Assembly: GCA_044866775.1 (NCBI GenBank)
Contig: JBIOUG010000162.1
Span: forward strand, 1-64,000
Source of the DNA: DASUNQ01 sp044866775
Lineage (GTDB): Bacteria; Acidobacteriota; Thermoanaerobaculia; Multivoradales; UBA5704
Direction: 5' to 3'
Length of the DNA stretch: 64,000 nucleotides
Shown: piece by piece, positions 48,901-56,738 of the stretch
How positions within the stretch are numbered: position 1 is the first letter of the stretch
How the letters are laid out: every line of letters begins with the position of its first letter
Program-made: the position numbers and the translations under genes
Notes under the pieces: model-generated
What the model saw: the letters and a program-made list of their open reading frames with translations, nothing else
What the model was told of the DNA's origin: nothing
Database searches by the model: none

Positions 48901-51635
48901 CGACACGGACTGCCGCGGCGGCGCGCCAGGCCGGCGGCGCATTGCGCTGTGAGCCGAGTCCGGAGACCGGCGGCCTCCCGTTCGTGCAACTGTTCGACCC
49001 GGAGCCGACGGAGGCCGCCTTCCGCCGCGGCGTGCGGTTCTCCGCCGAGCCCGTCCCGTTCGCCGCGTTCAGCTCCTGGCTGCGGTGCCTGATGCGGCTC
49101 GAGCGGGACGAGTTCCCTCTGCCCAAGTACCGGTACCCTTCCGCCGGCAACCTCTATCCCGTCCAGACCTATCTCCACGTCAAGCCGGGACGTGTTGAGG
49201 GAATCGCGGGCGGGACCTACTACTACGACCCGCAGGATCACAGCCTCGTCGCGATGGGCGAGGGGGAGAGCATCGCCCGGGCGATCGACGGCACGGCCGA
49301 GCAGGCGCTGTTCGAGGAAGCGGCCTTCGCGGTCTATCTGATCGCGCAGCTCAAGGCCATCGTCCCCCTCTATCCTCGGCTGGCGCGAGAGTTCAGCCTT
49401 CTCGAGGCGGGCTACATGAGCCAGTTGCTGATCGAGGTGGGGGCGGAGCAGGAGATCGGACTGCTGCCGGTCGGGCCGATCGACTGCGCGCGGTACTTCG
49501 CGGAGCTGCGCCCGCTCTTCCGCCTGGACGAGGGCCACGTCCTCATGCAGGCGATGGTTGGCGGGAGCCGGACGTCGGCCTCCGGACGGCGGAGCGAGAC
49601 AGAGTCGGCGGGGAACGGTGCCGGCGCGAAGGGTGCGCCGCCCGTGCCACCCACCAGCCAGGGGAGCGTGGATTCCGAGCTGGCGCGCCAGGCCAGCTCG
49701 TGGGGCGAGATGGGCCGGCTGGAGTTCAAGCTGGCGGAGCACGGCCTGCGGCGAGGCCAGGGCGGACGCGCCCGCGTCCCGTTCTCCGAGGTCGAGGTCG
49801 ACGACGCCCTCGTCGCGACCTACCGGCACCGGCGCAGCCATCGCGAGTACCTCGAGCAACCCCCGATCCAGGGCGGCGATCTGAGCGCGCTGCTCGCCGT
49901 TCTCGCCGCTCTCCCCGAGTACCGTTACCCCTCTCTCGCCGACCGCTATCCGGTCGAGACCTACCTCTACGTCAAGGCGCAGAGGGTCGAGGGCGTCGCC
50001 GAGGGGTTCTATCGCTACGAGCCACGGCGGCACGGGCTGCTGCTGCTGTCCAAGAGCCTTGGCCTCGAGCGCAGCGACCATGCGGCGAACAACCAGGAGC
50101 TCTCCGACCGCTCGGCGTTCACCATCGTGCTGGTCGCGAACACGAAGGCGTTGTGGCCCGCCTATGGCGAGTGGGCGAAGAGCATCTGCCTGCTGGAGGC
50201 AGGCCATATCGGGCAGCTCCTGATGACCGTCGCCCCGCGGTGTCGTATCGGCCTCTGTCCGATCGGCACGCTGGACATCGAGCGGCTGCAGTCGTTTGGC
50301 CTGCTCGGCGGCGAGCGGGTCTTCGTCCACGCCCTGCTCGGCGGGCGGATCGCGGAGGAGGCCGCCGAGCACCGCCAGCCGGCCGCCGCGGTGCAGGCCG
50401 AGCGCTCCGGCCTGGAAGAGGACCGGCGGTTGATCGACGGCCTCCGCGCGTTCCTGAGCGAGCTGCTGCCGGATCCGATGGTGCCGGCGCAGATGCTGAT
50501 CGTCGAGGAGCTGCCGTTGACGGCAAACGGCAAGGTGGACCGGGCCGCGCTGCCGACGCCCGACGGCGCCCAGGTCGTGGACGTGGAGCGCTTCGTCCGG
50601 CCGCGCGACCAGATCGAGATCCGGCTGGTCGAGATGTGGGAGAAGGTCTTCGACCGCCGGCCCATCGGCGTGCGCGACAACTTCTTCGAGCTGGGCGGGG
50701 ACTCGATGCATGCGGTCCGCTTGGTCTCCAGGATCGCGAAGGAGTTCCGCCAGGAGGTGGCGCTGGGCGCGTTCTTCCGCGAAGCCACGATCGAGGGTCT
50801 GGCGGTCTTGCTGCGCAGCCTGAACCGCCCGTCCCGTTCTTCCCTGCTCGTGCAGCTCCAGGCCGGCAGCGCCGGCCGCGTTCCGCTGTTCTGCGTCCAC
50901 CCTGGCGGCGGCAGCGTCTTCCGGTACCATCGTCTGGCAACCCTCCTCGGAGCCGACCAGCCCGTTCACGGCATCCAGCCGCCGGGCCTGGAAGACGATC
51001 AAGAGCCGTTGACGACCGTCGAGGACATGGTCGCGCGCTACCTCGAGGTCGTGCGGCAGGCGCAGCCGCGTGGTCCCTACGCCCTGCTCGGTTGGTCCTT
51101 CGGCGGCCTGGTGGCCTTCGAGATGGCGCGTGAGCTCGCAGCGCAGGGCGAGGAGATCGGCCTGCTGGCCATGCTCGACACTCCGCAGCCGGGCCTGACG
51201 AGGGACCTCGACGACGTCGAGTACCTGGTCTCCTGGGCTCGAGCTCAGGGCTTGTCCATCTCCGCGGCGAAGCTCCGCGAGTTCGCCCACCGCGACCAGC
51301 AGCTCGAGCACGTGCTCGAGCTGCTGAAGCAGCTCGCCATGATCCCGCCGGACGTGGGCATCGAGCAGGCCCGGCGGTTCCTCGCGGTGCATCAAGGACA
51401 CAACCGGGCGATGCGGCGCTACGCCGCCAAGCCCTACCAGGGGAAAGTGACGCTCTTCCGAGTTGCCGGCGCGGACGACCCGACGCTCGGCTGGGATCGC
51501 TGGGTACGGCAAGGCGTCGAGGTCCACGAGGTGCCCGGCGAACACGATTCGATGGTTCTCGAGCCGCACGTGCAGGCCCTGGCGGAGCGGCTCAGCGCCT
51601 GCCTCGCCACGGCGTCTCGAGAAAGGAGGGCCTGA
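42903..51635 (+). CDS. NRPS 6, terminating: C-A-PCP-Cy-A(Cys, two Ox inserts)-PCP-TE
   Basis: 2910 residues from the ATG at 42903, which overlaps the previous stop (TGATG); the frame is open earlier, but this start precedes the conserved IEDIYPLAPLQEG motif of a D-accepting type C domain (about 42970-44290, HHLILDG at 43383). A about 44360-45800 (code DLFNNALTYK, the same Ala-like code as in NRPS 1), PCP Ser 45963. Cy about 46130-47460 (DALIQDAWS, 46557-46583). A about 47540-50560 with code DLYNLSLIWK (Cys), interrupted after A8 by two nitroreductase-like Ox domains (about 48950-49560 and 49690-50350) before A10 (NGKVDR near 50528). PCP Ser 50703. Type I thioesterase about 50860-51620 (GWSFGG Ser 51096; GEHDS His 51543), which should release the chain by hydrolysis or cyclization. 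Ox activity would turn the last thiazoline into a thiazole. Confidence 0.95.
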   Translation: MPGRLGSVERTIVPQTATRAPQDLIEDIYPLAPLQEGLLFHALYSRDLRFHFQQLRCTFRGELDHEALKQAWGHVLERHQPLRTAFVWENQEKPLQVVYRRVALPWDEVDLRGLRAEERAQRQEAFLAADRLRGFTLSKAPVLRLTLLRFDDCSQLVWSYHHLILDGWSIALVLDEVAAIYESLINGRGPQLRPSRPYGDFIAWLQRRDPARAEAIWRKELRGVTSPTRLGIERKSGVKQEHDDEQQDLLPQSCLAALQAFARQHQITLNTVVQGAWALLLGCYSGEGDVVFGSVTSGRPPALPGIETMVGLMVNTLPVRVRLAADERLLPWLQQLQAHQLELREYEYAPLAAIQTWSELPAGQALFDTLLVFENFPRGRPHSVNGAALEVVAIDSAESTNYPLTLLVRSGADLRMRLFYERDRFEPVAMQRLLGHYKALLGSVARAPGQRLGQVTPLSAAERQQLCCEWNNTAAPAEPAECLHRLFERQARRTPDAVAVVWRTQRLTYGELDCQANRLARRLRRLGVATEARVGILLDRSPEMVAGLLAVLKAGGAYVPLDPSYPAERLAWIAADCGLSVTLGTEHLQPLLPELPGRWLSLDGERAAILEESSEPLDEQEVATDPAQLAYVLYTSGSTGRPKGVAIPHRGAVQLVCWARAVFPPEDLAGVLASTSLGFDLSVFELFVPLCWGGKVVLADSALELPQLDTAGEITLINTVPSAMTVLASAELPPKVRTVNLAGEALRPELVGQVYQHSQVVRVMNLYGPSEDTTYSTFTAVGRDPGRVTIGRPLDNGRAYVLGRDGEPVPVGVPGELFLAGAGVARGYFDRPDLTAACFVPDPFAPTPGERLFRTGDRGRWLADGEIEFLGRFDHQVKLRGFRIELGEIEAGLGRHPGVRESAVVVHADAGGERRLVAYLAAASAPQPDAAELRDFLGRILPEYMLPSAFCWLDTLPLTCNGKVDRGALAARDLEREDAVRTAFLAPRTPLERKLAETWAELLGLERVGVNESFFELGGHSLLAIRLMFLMRRHFGVDLPLRAFFRAPTIAHLAVAVARQRAEEGIAGPRPASLPAIIPDPARRHEPFPLNDVQQAYWVGRSNAVELGGVATHSYNEFESVDLDLTRVIQALRRLIARHDMLRVVLLPDGYQKILAAPPPYRPPVIDLRGLPESARESQIAAIRDEMSHQVLDGERWPLFDIRFSLLDGERTRLHLSQDALIQDAWSSTRLNREFFLFYSDPDTALPQLEISFRDYVLAEVALQKVDLYRRSQEYWWRRLESLPRAPDLPLARDPSSLRQPRFSRCSAELDPERWRRLKARAARAGLSPTGVLLAAYAEILSLWSRSLRFTINLTVFNRLPLHPQVNDIIGNFTSVNLLEVDYSHREDSFELRGRRLQEQLWEDMDHRWMGGIRVLRELAKRQGGAPRAMMPVVLTSTLGQDTGLPDDLQGALQLELVYSITQTPQVWLDNQLGEHRGALMITWDAIRELFPDGMIDDMFGSYCTLVRRLSEEEEVWSRQGRPWLPAEHLRRIAESNATAAPLPEDELLHSALERHAAATPQAPAVLSSAGSLSYHQLAAWSAVLARRLCDLGAKPDEPIAIVMEKGWEQIVAALAVLRSGAPYLPIGADLPRQRIRQLLEQSGVELALTQPWLEGAVDWPGELRPLIVNEADLAGPPLPPPDRLQGPESLAYILFTSGSTGVPKGVMLEHRGPLNTVLDVNRRFQVGPGDRVLGVSSLSFDLSVYDVFGMLAAGGAIVLPEADATRNPARWAELIREHRVTIWNSVPALMEMLVEHATHHQAVDLSSLRLVLLSGDWIPVGLPDRVRELVPGAEVVGLGGPTEASIWQVVYLIGEVDPEWRSIPYGRPLANHRIYVLDELQELRPLWAVGELWIGGVGLARGYFRDAERTQASFLPVPAAGERLYRSGDLGRYLSDGGLEILGRADAQVKIRGHRIELGEIEAVMQRHPRVRAAAVKVVGGKRSDRMLVGYVVPEKEAATRTAAAARQAGGALRCEPSPETGGLPFVQLFDPEPTEAAFRRGVRFSAEPVPFAAFSSWLRCLMRLERDEFPLPKYRYPSAGNLYPVQTYLHVKPGRVEGIAGGTYYYDPQDHSLVAMGEGESIARAIDGTAEQALFEEAAFAVYLIAQLKAIVPLYPRLAREFSLLEAGYMSQLLIEVGAEQEIGLLPVGPIDCARYFAELRPLFRLDEGHVLMQAMVGGSRTSASGRRSETESAGNGAGAKGAPPVPPTSQGSVDSELARQASSWGEMGRLEFKLAEHGLRRGQGGRARVPFSEVEVDDALVATYRHRRSHREYLEQPPIQGGDLSALLAVLAALPEYRYPSLADRYPVETYLYVKAQRVEGVAEGFYRYEPRRHGLLLLSKSLGLERSDHAANNQELSDRSAFTIVLVANTKALWPAYGEWAKSICLLEAGHIGQLLMTVAPRCRIGLCPIGTLDIERLQSFGLLGGERVFVHALLGGRIAEEAAEHRQPAAAVQAERSGLEEDRRLIDGLRAFLSELLPDPMVPAQMLIVEELPLTANGKVDRAALPTPDGAQVVDVERFVRPRDQIEIRLVEMWEKVFDRRPIGVRDNFFELGGDSMHAVRLVSRIAKEFRQEVALGAFFREATIEGLAVLLRSLNRPSRSSLLVQLQAGSAGRVPLFCVHPGGGSVFRYHRLATLLGADQPVHGIQPPGLEDDQEPLTTVEDMVARYLEVVRQAQPRGPYALLGWSFGGLVAFEMARELAAQGEEIGLLAMLDTPQPGLTRDLDDVEYLVSWARAQGLSISAAKLREFAHRDQQLEHVLELLKQLAMIPPDVGIEQARRFLAVHQGHNRAMRRYAAKPYQGKVTLFRVAGADDPTLGWDRWVRQGVEVHEVPGEHDSMVLEPHVQALAERLSACLATASRERRA
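48950..50350 (+). other. Tandem Ox (SagB/McbC-like flavin oxidase) domains inside Cys A domain
   Basis: Two related segments sit between A8 and A10. The first keeps KYRYPSAGNLYPVQTYL, the flavin-binding signature of SagB/ThcOx-type thiazoline oxidases, but has RRGVR in place of the N-terminal RRSxR. The second keeps RRSHREYL, but its signature is degenerate (YRYPSLADRYPVETYLYV). A low-complexity linker rich in Ser, Gly and Ala (about 49565-49680) joins them. The pair may act as one FMN site shared between the halves, or the second may be structural (inference). Confidence 0.8.
51621..51630 (+). promoter_or_regulatory. Ribosome binding site for the ADOP permease
   Basis: GAAAGGAGGG lies 4 bases before the ATG at 51635, inside the end of NRPS 6. 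It supports the overlapping start and translational coupling of the permease to the synthetase. Confidence 0.7.
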
Positions 51636-54076
51636 TGCCGGAGAGCTTGGCCAGGAACCTGCGCCGCGCGCTGCGCTCGATGCGCCGGGAGCCGGGCACC
51701 ACGGCCCTGATCGTCTTCGCGCTGGCCCTGGGCATCGGGACCAACACGGCCATGTTCAGCGTCATCAACGGCGTTCTGCTGCAGCCGCTGCCGTATCCCC
51801 GCCCCGAGCGGATCCTGGTGATCATGGAGAGCAACCCGGAGGCCGGCCTGCCTCGGTTCGGCATCTCGCCGCCGAACTTTCAGGACTTGCGGAGTCAGGG
51901 CACGGAGTTCGAGGCGATGGCGGCCTACGTCAACAGCACGGCGGCCTACACGGACGGGGAGGAGCCCTTGAGGCTCGCCGGCCTCATGGTCTCCCACGGC
52001 TTCTTCGAGGTGCTGGCGGTCCCGCCGCTGATCGGCAGGACGTTCACTCCCGACGAGGACCGGCCGGGAGCGCCGCGCGTCGTGATCCTGAGCCACGACG
52101 TGTGGCGCCGCTTGTTCGGGGGGGATCGGCGGCTGGTGGGGCGAGCGATCGATCTCGACGGCGAGCCCCACACCGTGATCGGCGTCATGCCTCCCGGGTT
52201 CCGGACGCTGAGCGAGATGGAGACGGGGAACGACTTCTGGGTACCGCTGGCGATGGACTACGCCGCTCAGAGCAGGAGCCGCCACTACCTGGTCGGGCTG
52301 GGCCGGCTGCGGGAAGGCAGCAGCGTGGCCGACGCGAGGGCCAACCTGCAGGCGGTCGCCGGCCGGCTGGCGCGGGAGTATCCGGCGACCAATGCGGGAT
52401 GGGGCGTGGCGGTGGACCGCTTGCAGGAGCGGCTGATCGAGGGCCTTCGTCCGGCCCTCCTGATCCTCTGGGGCGCCGTCGGCTTCCTGCTCGTGATCGC
52501 GGCCGCGAACGTGGCGAACCTGATGCTGGCCCGCCTGGCGTCGAGGGAGTGGGAGATCGCGCTGCAGAGGGCCCTCGGTGCCGAGCGCCGGCAGATCATG
52601 GGGCAGCTCATGACCGAGAGCGTGCTGGTGGCCCTGGTGGGCGGGTTCCTCGGGACGCTCGCCGGGGAGTGGATCGTCCGCAGCTTCATCGCCCTCAACA
52701 GCGAGGCCATTCCGAGGGTCGAGGCCATCCGGCTCGACGGCAGGGTCGCGCTCTTCGCGGCCGCCGTCTCGGTCGTCACGGGAGTTCTGTTCGGCGTGCT
52801 GCCGGCCTTGCACTCCCTGCGGGTGGATCCGGGGCAGACCCTCAAACGCAGGGCCCACGGGACCACGCGCAGGAGAGGCTGGACGCGCGACGCCCTCGTC
52901 GTCACGGAGGTGGCGCTGGCGCTGGTCGTGGTCATCTGTGCCGGCCTGCTGATCAGGAGCTTCGCGCTGCTGGAGCGGACCTCTCCGGGCTTCGATCCCG
53001 AGCGCGTGCTGGTCGCGGAGGTCTCGCTGCCCGGCGACCGCTACGCTCCGGAGACCGCGAAGCCGGCGCAGTTCTTCCGTGAGCTGCTCGCGAGACTCCA
53101 GGCATTACCCGGAGTCGAGCATGCCGGCATGGTTTCCGTCCTGCCGCTGAGCGATTTCAGCTTTTCCGGCACCGTCTGGATCGAGGGCAGGGAGGTGGTC
53201 TCCGAGGACCAGGCGTCGGTGGTGACGAAGTACGTCATCGACCCCGGGTACCCCGAGGCGATGGGGATCACGCTGCGGCGCGGGCGCCGCTTCAACGACC
53301 AGGACATCGCGCAGGCCGCGCCCGTGGTCCTCGTCAGCGAGTCCGCGGCCCGGCGTTTCTGGCCGTCCGCGAACCCCATCGGGAAAAGGATCACCTCCGA
53401 CAATCTCCTCGACCGCGAAGCCACCGAGCCGATCCAGTGGTCGACCGTGGTCGGAGTCGTGTCCGAGCTGCGCACCGAGCGCTTGACGGAAGCGGGGGGA
53501 CCGACGGTGTTCTACCCGTACCTCCAGAACCCTCTGAGCACGATGACGCTGGTCTTGCGGACCAACGCCGATCCGAGCCGGTTCGCCAACTCCCTGCGGC
53601 GGACGGTGTGGCAGTTGGACCCGAAGCTGCCGGTCTACAACCTCACCACCCTCGAGCAGCACGTGGCCGACTCCATCGCCCGGCCGCGGTTCAACTCACT
53701 CCTGATCGGCCTGTTCGCCACTCTCGGCCTGGTGCTGGCGGCGCTCGGTGTTCACGGGGTCATCAGTCAGGCGGTGGCCCAGAGCCTGCGCGACGTTGGC
53801 ATCCGCATCGCCCTGGGCGCTCAGCGTCGCTCAGTCCTCGGGTGGTTCGTGAAGCGAGGGATGCTGCCGGTGATGGTCGGTATCGGAATCGGAGTGGTCG
53901 CCGCGTTCTTCCTGGCTGGCTTACTCCAGAGCCTGCTCTACGGTCTGACGAAAACGGACACCTTGACGTTCACCGCCGCAGTCGGAATCGTCTGTGCCGT
54001 CGCGCTGATTGCCTGCACCGTTCCGACGTATCGCGCGGTCCGGGTGGATCCTCTGAGGGTGCTGCGCGAGGAATGA
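51635..54076 (+). CDS. ADOP-family (MacB/FtsX-like) ABC transporter permease
   Basis: 813 residues, the usual size for acidobacterial duplicated orphan permeases. The N-terminus (LRRALRSMRREPGTTALIVFALALGIGTN) matches the family and includes the first membrane segment. Two copies of the MacB periplasmic-core plus FtsX three-helix unit follow: FtsX repeats at roughly residues 275-400 and 690-810, with extracytoplasmic parts before each. No nucleotide-binding domain is present and no ABC ATPase lies next to it. ATG overlaps the stop of NRPS 6 (TGATG), so expression is tied to the synthetase; export or membrane handling of the product is plausible, but a separate ATPase would be needed for pumping. 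Family assignment is firm; role is inferred. Confidence 0.9.
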   Translation: MPESLARNLRRALRSMRREPGTTALIVFALALGIGTNTAMFSVINGVLLQPLPYPRPERILVIMESNPEAGLPRFGISPPNFQDLRSQGTEFEAMAAYVNSTAAYTDGEEPLRLAGLMVSHGFFEVLAVPPLIGRTFTPDEDRPGAPRVVILSHDVWRRLFGGDRRLVGRAIDLDGEPHTVIGVMPPGFRTLSEMETGNDFWVPLAMDYAAQSRSRHYLVGLGRLREGSSVADARANLQAVAGRLAREYPATNAGWGVAVDRLQERLIEGLRPALLILWGAVGFLLVIAAANVANLMLARLASREWEIALQRALGAERRQIMGQLMTESVLVALVGGFLGTLAGEWIVRSFIALNSEAIPRVEAIRLDGRVALFAAAVSVVTGVLFGVLPALHSLRVDPGQTLKRRAHGTTRRRGWTRDALVVTEVALALVVVICAGLLIRSFALLERTSPGFDPERVLVAEVSLPGDRYAPETAKPAQFFRELLARLQALPGVEHAGMVSVLPLSDFSFSGTVWIEGREVVSEDQASVVTKYVIDPGYPEAMGITLRRGRRFNDQDIAQAAPVVLVSESAARRFWPSANPIGKRITSDNLLDREATEPIQWSTVVGVVSELRTERLTEAGGPTVFYPYLQNPLSTMTLVLRTNADPSRFANSLRRTVWQLDPKLPVYNLTTLEQHVADSIARPRFNSLLIGLFATLGLVLAALGVHGVISQAVAQSLRDVGIRIALGAQRRSVLGWFVKRGMLPVMVGIGIGVVAAFFLAGLLQSLLYGLTKTDTLTFTAAVGIVCAVALIACTVPTYRAVRVDPLRVLREE

Positions 54077-54125
54077 TGACGACCCAGAGCCTGGGCGAGC
54101 GGGTGTCGGTGGGGAGATACGATCC

Positions 54126-56726
54126 GTGTTCGTGACCTCTCGCTCTCGGTGGTGGCTGTGGGGGCTGGCAGGCCTGTTGGTCGTCAACAGCGTCTACCTG
54201 GCGTCGGCGGCGGCCCCGGTGGGCTCTTGGTATCTCGCCAACGTGCTCCTGCACCTGATCCTCGGCTTGGGGCTCATGGCGCCGCTCACGATCTGGATGT
54301 GGCGCCGCCGCGGCTCGCGCGCCGGGATCGGATGGGCGCTCCTGCTGCTGTCGGCGCTTGCCGGGCTGGCGTTGGTCGTTCTCGGCAACCGCAGCGCATT
54401 GCGCCCCCTCGTCTGGGCGCATCTGGGCCTGGCGATCGTCGGGTTCACCGTGCTCCTCACCACCGTCCATCGGCGATGGCGAGCGGCGTTCGCGGGGCTC
54501 GTCGCGGTCGCCCTGGTCGCCAGCCTCGCCCGCCTGCGGGCAGGCGAGCCGGCGACACGCCCCGCGCCATTCTCGAACCCGAAGGCTCCGTTGACCATGT
54601 CGGAGCAGGCCATGGGAGGCGAGAAGGGGCCGTTCTATCCCGCCGCGCTGAGCACGCGCGGGGGCGGCCGCCTGCCGGAGACCGTGTTCGCTCGACCGGA
54701 GAGCTGCGGGCGAGCCGGCTGTCACCCCGACATCGTCGCGGAATGGTCGGCCTCGGCCCATCGCTTCTCCGGTCTCGACAGTCCATGGTACCGGCGCAGT
54801 TTCGAGGAGGTGCGGCAGGTCGTGGGAGAGCTCCCTGCGCGCTGGTGCGCAGGTTGCCACACCCCGGCGCTCCTCGTGACCGGCGGCTTGGACGCCTCGG
54901 CCGGAAGGATGGCGACGTCGGCGACGGCCAAGGCAGGGGTCTCGTGCATGGTCTGCCATGCGGTGTCGCGGGTCGAGAGCTCGATGGGGCAGGGCGACTA
55001 CGAGATCGACGTCTCCGCCCTCCACCGGCTGGCGAACAGCCCCCGTCCGGTCACCCGGTGGCTCCACGATCTGCTCTTGCGCGCCGACCCCGAGCCGCAT
55101 CGCCGCGCCTATCGGAGACCGGTTCTCGCGAGCGCCGAGTTCTGCGCCGCCTGCCACAAGGCCCATGTCGACGTGCCGGTCAACCGCTACCGGCATCTCG
55201 GGGTGATGAACGATTACGACCCCTGGCAGTCGACCAGCGCCTCCGGGCAGGGGATGACCCAGTCGATCTACTTCCCCGAGCCGAAGAGCTGCAGCGACTG
55301 CCACATGCCCGCCGTCCCGTCGGCGGATGCCGGCGGCGAGGGCGGCAAAGTGCGCTCGCACCGGTTCGCCGCCGCCAACACCGCCGGCCCCTTCCTGCGC
55401 GGCGATCAACGGCAGCTCCAGGCCGTCACCGACTTCCTCAAGGCGGGCAAGATCACGATGGAGATCTTCGCCATGAGCAAGGGGCGGCCGCAGAGCGAGG
55501 GCGGATCGGAGTCTCCCCAGCAGCGGGCGGAGAACCTGTACGCGCCGCTCGACCGCATCCCGGCCACTCTGCGCCGCGGCGAGTCGACGCGGTTTGACGT
55601 CGTGTTGCGTAGCCGCGGCATCGGGCACATGTTTCCCGGCGGCAAGTACGTGTTGAAGGATGCCTGGGTCGAGTTCCAGGCGGTCGACGACCGCGGCCGG
55701 GTCCTCTTCTGGAGCGGCCGCGAGGACGCGTCGGGCAGGGTCGAGTCCGGCGCCCACTTCGTGAGCAACCTGTGGATCGACGGCGAGGGTCGAAAGAGCG
55801 AGCGCTACGACGTCTGGGCCACGCGCGCCGCCGTGTTCGCGCAGCGCATCGAGCCGCATACGGCGTTCGTGGTCCGCTTCCGCCTCGACGTGCGGCCCGA
55901 TGCCGGCGACCGGATAACGCTCGTCTCGCGGTTGAAGCAGCGCACGTTTCGTCCCCGCTTCACGGAATGGGTGTTCGCGGGCTCAGGCAGAGTGCCGCGG
56001 CTGCCGGTTGTGACGATGGCCGAGACCGCGATGACGCTGCCCGTGGTGGATGCCGGCGCGGAGCTGCCCGACATGACTCGTCCAACGATGGACCCGAAAG
56101 TGGATGCCGAGCGCTGGAACGACTACGCCTTCGGTCTGGCGAACCGCGCCGACTTCATCCTCTCCCGCAAAGCGTTCAAGGTCGTGCTCGCGCTGAAGCC
56201 CGACTACGCCGACGGCTGGACGACTCTGGGCAACCTGGAGTGGGCCATCGGCAACATGCCGGAGGCCCGCGTCCTGCTCCAACGCGCGCTCGGCGTCGAT
56301 CCACACTTGGCGAGGGCTCACTATTATCTCGGTCTGGTTGACCAGGCCGAGGGCCACTACGATCCTGCGCTTGAGCATCTGCGTGCCGCGGCGCAGCGCT
56401 ACCCGAGGGACCCGAGAGTGTGGGGAGAGATCGGTCACACGCTTCTCCTCAAGGCCCAGTATCGCGAAGCGGCGGAGGCGTTCGACAAGGCCCTGGCGAT
56501 CAACCCGGAGACCGCGTCGATCCACTTCATGCTGACGCTCGTCCATCGCGCCCTGGGAAATCAGCAGCTCTCGCAACGGCACCACGCCCTGTTCAACCGC
56601 TTTCGCGACGACCCCTTGTCGCAGCGGCTAGTGGGCGCCTATTTGAAGACCGATCCCGATGCCAACTTCGAGCGGCAACCGTTGCACGAGCACCGCTCGG
56701 TGCCGCTCGACGGTATCCACCCCTGA
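54126..56726 (+). CDS. Membrane-anchored multihaem c-type cytochrome with C-terminal TPRs
   Basis: 866 residues from a GTG start at 54126. About five hydrophobic segments occupy the first 140 residues and would place the rest outside the cytoplasm. Five haem-attachment motifs follow: one CX4CH (CGRAGCH, 54705-54725) and four CX2CH (CAGCH 54846, CMVCH 54945, CAACH 55143, CSDCH 55290). A middle beta-rich region of unknown type leads to about four tetratricopeptide repeats (about 56110-56640). Such cytochrome-TPR proteins occur in Acidobacteriota and Planctomycetota, often beside CRTAC1-like proteins, as here. It lies 49 bases after the permease on the same strand. An electron-transfer role is likely; any link to the peptide product, for example metal reduction, is speculation. 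Confidence 0.85.
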   Translation: MFVTSRSRWWLWGLAGLLVVNSVYLASAAAPVGSWYLANVLLHLILGLGLMAPLTIWMWRRRGSRAGIGWALLLLSALAGLALVVLGNRSALRPLVWAHLGLAIVGFTVLLTTVHRRWRAAFAGLVAVALVASLARLRAGEPATRPAPFSNPKAPLTMSEQAMGGEKGPFYPAALSTRGGGRLPETVFARPESCGRAGCHPDIVAEWSASAHRFSGLDSPWYRRSFEEVRQVVGELPARWCAGCHTPALLVTGGLDASAGRMATSATAKAGVSCMVCHAVSRVESSMGQGDYEIDVSALHRLANSPRPVTRWLHDLLLRADPEPHRRAYRRPVLASAEFCAACHKAHVDVPVNRYRHLGVMNDYDPWQSTSASGQGMTQSIYFPEPKSCSDCHMPAVPSADAGGEGGKVRSHRFAAANTAGPFLRGDQRQLQAVTDFLKAGKITMEIFAMSKGRPQSEGGSESPQQRAENLYAPLDRIPATLRRGESTRFDVVLRSRGIGHMFPGGKYVLKDAWVEFQAVDDRGRVLFWSGREDASGRVESGAHFVSNLWIDGEGRKSERYDVWATRAAVFAQRIEPHTAFVVRFRLDVRPDAGDRITLVSRLKQRTFRPRFTEWVFAGSGRVPRLPVVTMAETAMTLPVVDAGAELPDMTRPTMDPKVDAERWNDYAFGLANRADFILSRKAFKVVLALKPDYADGWTTLGNLEWAIGNMPEARVLLQRALGVDPHLARAHYYLGLVDQAEGHYDPALEHLRAAAQRYPRDPRVWGEIGHTLLLKAQYREAAEAFDKALAINPETASIHFMLTLVHRALGNQQLSQRHHALFNRFRDDPLSQRLVGAYLKTDPDANFERQPLHEHRSVPLDGIHP

Positions 56727-56738
56727 ACGGAGGAACCG

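Noticed and set aside
47265..51569. 1434-codon minus-strand open frame opposite NRPS 6
   Set aside because: Shadow of the synthetase, with no start signal or domain.
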